From contig CM054061.1 in the NCBI GenBank assembly GCA_028641055.1, positions 31,359,523 to 31,423,522 of the forward strand: 64,000 nt of DNA. The letters are read 5' to 3'. The notes under the pieces are model-generated. The model worked only from the letters and a program-made list of their open reading frames with translations, was not told the DNA's origin and did no database searches. Of the stretch, positions 59,801 through 64,000 are shown piece after piece; within the stretch, counting starts at the first letter, position 1, and each line of letters begins with the position of its first letter. Source of the stretch: Alopecurus myosuroides. Lineage: Eukaryota > Streptophyta > Magnoliopsida > Poales > Poaceae. The translations under genes were made by a program, and so were the position numbers.

Positions 59801-61242
59801 TGCCTGCCAGCGTGGCGAGCAAAATGTTGGGTTAATTCCCGAGGGGCAGGGCTCGAACCTGCGCCCTCGCGCTCGCGTGTGTAGTGTGCAACAACTGCGG
59901 TGTGAAGCGTTCTTTGTCAGGTAAGAGGTGCGCAGCTAGGTTAAAGTTCAGTCACGCTAACTGAATTTTTGTCTGCAGGGCGTTAACTGAATTTTCGACA
60001 GTGGCTCGACGGCCGGCGGCGAGCTACCACAGTGCTCGCTGCCGTGCTTGCTGCGGTGCGTGTGCTGTGCTAGGGTGGTGCTGGCGCTTGCGCAACTGCA
60101 GAGAGAAAGAGAGGAGAGGGGTGGTGCTCACCACCGACTGGAGAGGAAGCAGAGGCCTGGGGCAGTGCGGTGTCCGGCGATGTCGAGGACGGCGACGGCG
60201 ATCCAGGCCCCCTCGGGCTCAACGGAGGTGTCGGGGAAGGAGATGGTGGTACGGGGAGCCGATCCCCGTACTCAACTGGCACAGAGGCTCATCGAACAGC
60301 GGCGATCACCGGAGGGTTCAGAGGGTGGAGCTCGGGGTGGTGAGGTTCAGAGAGAAGAAGGTGGCGGTGGTGGTTGCAGAGAGGAGATCGGCGGCGATTG
60401 AGGGAGATAGGGGAGGCCTAGGGTTAGGGCAGCGCTCAGGGAGCTCGGGGGTAGGTTTATAGGGGGAGAAGGGCGCGCGGTGGCCGTTCACTGTCGCTGC
60501 CATCGACGTGGACACCGGCATCTTCCTGCCGTACAGGAGGAAGATGACCGCGAAGGGGTACGGGCCGTGGGGAGCTGGGCTGGGCCGTGCTGCTCCCCTT
60601 CGCTGTTCGTTTTTCCTTTTTAAAATTTTCCTTTCTTTATTTTTTTTTTGCTGATTTGAAAAGGGAAGAAAAACTAGGTTTTTTGGGCTAGGAAATTTAG
60701 GGAAAAAATTGTATTGCTTAAAGATTGTAACAGCAACAACTTGCCAAGGTTTGTTTTCCAAAAAGTTCAAAATAAAATGCTGTTTGTAATTTGATTGAAA
60801 TTTGAATGAATTAAAGATTAAGTGAAGTATTGAAAACAAAATTCAAATAGGGTGAACCTTATAGTTTAATTGAAACAAAAGGATTAGAATTGCTTTGTAA
60901 TTTTCATAAGTTCAACATGGTTGCTGTTTGGAAGAAAAATGTAATTGAATTTTGAATGAAAAATTGAGTTAAGTGAATTATTAAATAAAATAACAAGTTA
61001 ATAGTTCTATTTAAATAGAAACAACTAGCTGTTTTAATTGAACTTTTTATTTGGAAAATGTAACATAACAAGTATGAACAATTTGACTTGGAAAATTGGT
61101 TTGAATTTGAAATAGAAAGCAATTGAAAACAGATGCAAAACAAATGCAAACAAAAGCAATGAGTATGATGACATGATGCAAAACTTTAATAAAACAAGAA
61201 ACAAACATTCTAAATGGAAGTCTTCATACTTGGGATGTTACA
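56818..61242 (-). repeat. 5' LTR of Tekay element
   Basis: The 4425-bp LTR is closely similar to 47214-51625, with scattered substitutions and a few short indels (for example extra sequence near 59140). On the minus strand it begins TGTAACATCCCAAGTATG. It is followed by GATCT at 61243-61247. Confidence 0.92.
59849..59897 (-). other. tRNA-like A-box/B-box module in Tekay 5' LTR
   Basis: The B-box-like GGTTCGAGCCC is unchanged (59859-59849). The A-box-like element has one change compared with the other LTR (CAGTTGTTGCACAC, 59897-59884). Confidence 0.55.
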
Positions 61243-61247
61243 GATCT

Positions 61248-61982
61248 TCTTTCTGTTAGCCGGAAGTTGTAGCGTGTCTCTGTAGTTGGTTAGAGAAGCC
61301 CGCTGCCGCACTTTTATATCACCTATTCTTCCGTTGAACCCAAAGCATCTGTGCTTGGTGTTGCCGGGTACACTTTGGTATCTTGTGCGTCTTTCTTGCT
61401 AGTACTCGTCTGTACTGACCCCTTTGGGTCTGCGTGTTCTGCAGACTACGGTTCCGAGGATCCCCATGGTGGCTACTACGTGGAGTATGACGAGACTGTT
61501 GACGAGTAGATAGCGGACCCGGGCAGGATCCGAGACTACGTGGATGGGCTCCGTTTTCCTTTCATTCCCGGCCTCTTAGGCCTATTTGGTTCTTTTCTGT
61601 ACTCAGAAACTTTGGATGCTTCCGCTGTGATGTAATGATGAATTATTGGGACATGTGTCCTCTGCATGATTGTATTTGCTATCTCTGCTCTAGTGAGAGC
61701 TATTTGCAACTTATTTCTATTTCTTTGTGTCTTAGAGATCTGTTGTGCTATCATTTTGTTAAACGCCGTTGACGTACCATGTGTGTATGGTATGAAGTAC
61801 GTCAATGGTAGTATCCTGATTTCTATGGGATGGTTTACATCGACGATGGATAGTAGAGATTGGTTGTCACACGTATACGTGTTGGCCTACTCGTAAGAGG
61901 TGCGGGTGCAGGTAGACCCCGTAATCCAATCATCTACTATTTAGCGGCCCGGTGAGTATCCTATAGAAGTCTGGGTGCGACA
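61248..61982 (+). repeat. Tekay-family solo LTR, part 3
   Basis: This is the last 735 bp of the solo LTR, ending CTGGGTGCGACA, the reverse complement of the Tekay element's left end. It joins 47213 once the Tekay insertion is removed. AAACT at 61983-61987 is the right TSD of the solo LTR. Confidence 0.85.
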
Positions 61983-63600
61983 AAACTTAACTTGAAACAA
62001 GTAAAGGGAGTCACAAACAAATATGCAAAATAGAGAATCAAAATTGGTGATGGCAAACATTGTTCTTGGTCAGGGAACATTTAATGAAAATATACTTATC
62101 TTAGGTGAATTCTTTATAACAAGGTTTATATTGTAGAGCTTAACAGGTTTAATTGTAACAACTCTTTTTCAGTGATTCATAGCTTTCAAAGTAATATTCA
62201 TTCAGATAATAAAGCATGTGCTAAACAAAGAAGGATGGAAAACACGATTGAATAAATCAACATATAAATGATGAGAACACAACAACTCAAATGCTTGATG
62301 GAGACAGAAGTAAATGGGTTTACTGACTCAACATAAAAGTAAAAGATAGGCCCTTCGCAGAGGGAAGCATTGACTACTCATGTGCTAGAGCTTTTATTTT
62401 AATAAACCAAGATATAAAATGCATGACACTCCTCCCATCCATCTTACACAAACCATGGCTAACCGAATCTTCGGGTGCCTGCCAACAATCACAAACCGTG
62501 GAGGAGTGTCTAAATTTTGAGAGGTGTATATTTATGTCAACGAATGGCAAACAGAAAATACAGTACGTCATAAGCCAACTAGACTCACAAGAGCGGCTCC
62601 CAGAGAAGGACGCAACTAGTGTAGAAGGTCATCCCTCTTTCTCTTTTGTTTACACAATTATGCTTTGACTGATAAATCAGGGGCAAAAAGAGTGAAGAGA
62701 ACTTGTATTATTTTTTGGGTTGGGCACCCCGCTGCCAGCTCTTCTAACATTTGGATAAGCGGATGAAGCCACTAGTCCAGGTGTGTGAGTCCAATCAACA
62801 TGTGAGATAAAGATTCTCTATTTGCGTCCTCATGAGCTATAACAGGAACACAAAACAAGAGTAGTTTGAAAGTTTTTAAAGGTAGTACATGAGCAATTTA
62901 CTTGGAGTGACGGTGAAATACCACATGTAGGTAGGTATGGTGGATACGAATGGCAAGGTTTTGAGTTTCAGGCTTGGATGCACGAGAAGCATTCCCTCTC
63001 AGTACAGGGTTTTTGGCTAGCAAGGCTGGGTAGCAAGCATAAGACTTGAAGGAAAACAAACAAATATACATATGATGAAACCAATCATGCAATCTTCATT
63101 GAAAGCACAAACAATCTTAACTTGTGAATACTAAGTTTATGAGCTAATAGGCAAATTCCTCTTTCTTATACTAGCAACTCAAATTATTATTTCTACTGAC
63201 CCAAGCTAAGTTTGCCAAAAACAACTAGATTAACTTGATGATCTCTAGAGTGATACCAAGTACTAATAATAAGCTAAACCATATGACAGAAATTGAAAAC
63301 CGAAATAATGTTCATAGAAAGTAAATGATAAAACTTCTCATTAATATTTCAAACCGGCAACTCACACCAACGGATACAACGATAACCAACTAGGGAGAGA
63401 CACTTCCATACTGCAAACCATCCTATATGATAACCTCTCTACTGAAAAAGTAAAAGATGAAAGATAGTGATGTGATACCGCGACATTTCCCCAAGCTTGG
63501 AACAAGACGAAGGGATGCCAAAACTAATGACGAATCAATTCTTTGGTGGTGGTGGTTCCTTATTGTTTGATGATTTTTTGTACCAAAATTCATGATATGA
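61983..63600 (-). mobile_element. Athila 3' internal region, right part
   Basis: This is non-coding sequence with phrases I associate with the 3' interior of Triticeae Athila elements: GATAGGCCCTTCGCAGAGGG (about 62345), GTAGGTAGGTATGGTGGA (about 62926) and TTCCCCAAGCTTGGAAC (about 63487). It continues 19465-19622 across the solo LTR. No env-like or pol frame is visible, and the right limit near 63600 is approximate. Confidence 0.55.
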
Positions 63601-64000
63601 AAAAAAATATAAGTAAAGTCATTTTCTATGCCGTGTGGGTCCCACGGGATATAAATATTTACGAAAAGAATATATAATGATATTGGACTCATTTTGTAGA
63701 GTTCATTGTCTACATCACTTTGGCGCAAACATATCACATTTTTTATGAACTGTTTGTTAAATACAAATATTTGAAACATGGTTATATATAGAAGTGAGCT
63801 ACGTAGCTTTCTCAAGCCTTGGAGCACCAATCGATCGGCTGCATGCATGCGGTTCGTTTTAATTGAATGGGATACGGTTGGCACAAGCAATGAAAAAATC
63901 GGCTAGTTGTTTGCCTCACATGTTGCTCTGGTCCATGACGAGTGGGTCTCATGAGCTTTATCCATGCGCATCAGGGGACCCGCGTTTAATCAATTCTGAG
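63601..64000. other. Unassigned flank
   Basis: AT-rich sequence with TATATATAG near 63783 and no reading frame, repeat or RNA that I can recognise. It may be more Athila interior, another element, or low-copy DNA. Confidence 0.4.

Larger units (their letters stand above)
47214..61242 (-). mobile_element. Full-length Tekay (Del) chromovirus, Ty3/gypsy
   Basis: The element is 14029 bp, flanked by GATCT (47209-47213, 61243-61247), with LTRs of about 4.4 kb (47214-51625, 56818-61242) and a 5.2-kb interior. The tRNA-Met primer-binding site next to the right LTR puts it on the minus strand. Gag, protease, RT, RNase H, integrase and a C-terminal chromodomain are all present. Only one stop and one frameshift were found, so it decayed recently. 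It sits inside a solo LTR of its own family in opposite orientation. Confidence 0.93.

Noticed and set aside
61248..61982. A separate truncated Tekay element at the right
   Set aside because: It joins 47213 exactly through the GATCT duplication and ends at AAACT, which matches 19623-19627, so it is the end of the solo LTR.
1..64000. CRISPR array, prokaryotic operon, phage or plasmid functions
   Set aside because: There are no short regularly spaced repeats with unique spacers and no bacterial gene organisation. The content is plant retrotransposons throughout.

Overview
The window is a piece of a large grass genome, most likely Pooideae/Triticeae-like, made almost entirely of nested LTR retrotransposons. 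I found no host gene. The grass assignment rests on an Athila-type LTR with grass hallmarks, a BARE/Angela-like Copia LTR fragment, and Tat and Tekay Ty3/gypsy elements typical of grass intergenic DNA. Element borders were set from TG...CA LTR ends plus matching 5-bp target-site duplications (TSDs). All divergence figures are counts by eye.

Left third (1-17963). A Tat-like gypsy 3' end plus LTR, joined to a 5'-truncated Copia element, occurs twice in direct orientation (about 304-13057 and 13647-17747). Both copies share the same LTR/Copia junction and the same stop codons, so this is a duplication of an already dead insertion. A young 8.7-kb element (1518-10200, TSD GGACC) split the first copy. 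It has two 4.1-kb LTRs around only 478 bp of non-coding interior, so it is a LARD-like non-autonomous element. Between the copies lies a reversed LTR fragment. The second copy ends against a BARE/Angela-like LTR fragment.

Right two thirds (17964-63600) is one nest. An Athila element on the minus strand (3' LTR 17964-19464; interior 19465-19627 and 61983-about 63600) was hit by a Tekay-family element that survives as a solo LTR (19628-61982, TSD AAACT, plus orientation). That solo LTR was itself hit twice, 33 bp apart. One hit is a Tat element on the minus strand (23073-47175, TSD AAGTT), which carries a second full-length Tat element of the same family on the plus strand (27297-40487, TSD CTTGC). 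The other is a full 14-kb Tekay chromovirus on the minus strand (47214-61242, TSD GATCT), the same family as the solo LTR it entered.

Biology of the elements. Each Tat element encodes gag-pol with protease, reverse transcriptase, a second archaeal-type RNase H and integrase. In its 3' half it also carries a convergent, intron-containing antisense gene with a TATA box and a Transposase_28-like protein. Exon lengths are conserved between the two nested copies. The Tekay-family LTRs, including those of the LARD-like element, share three unexpected features: a tRNA-like A-box/B-box module in the sense direction about 1.2-1.4 kb into each LTR, an AT-rich array of degenerate repeats with a period near 160 bp, and a conserved block of about 550 bp. 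All coding regions in the window carry at least one stop or frameshift.
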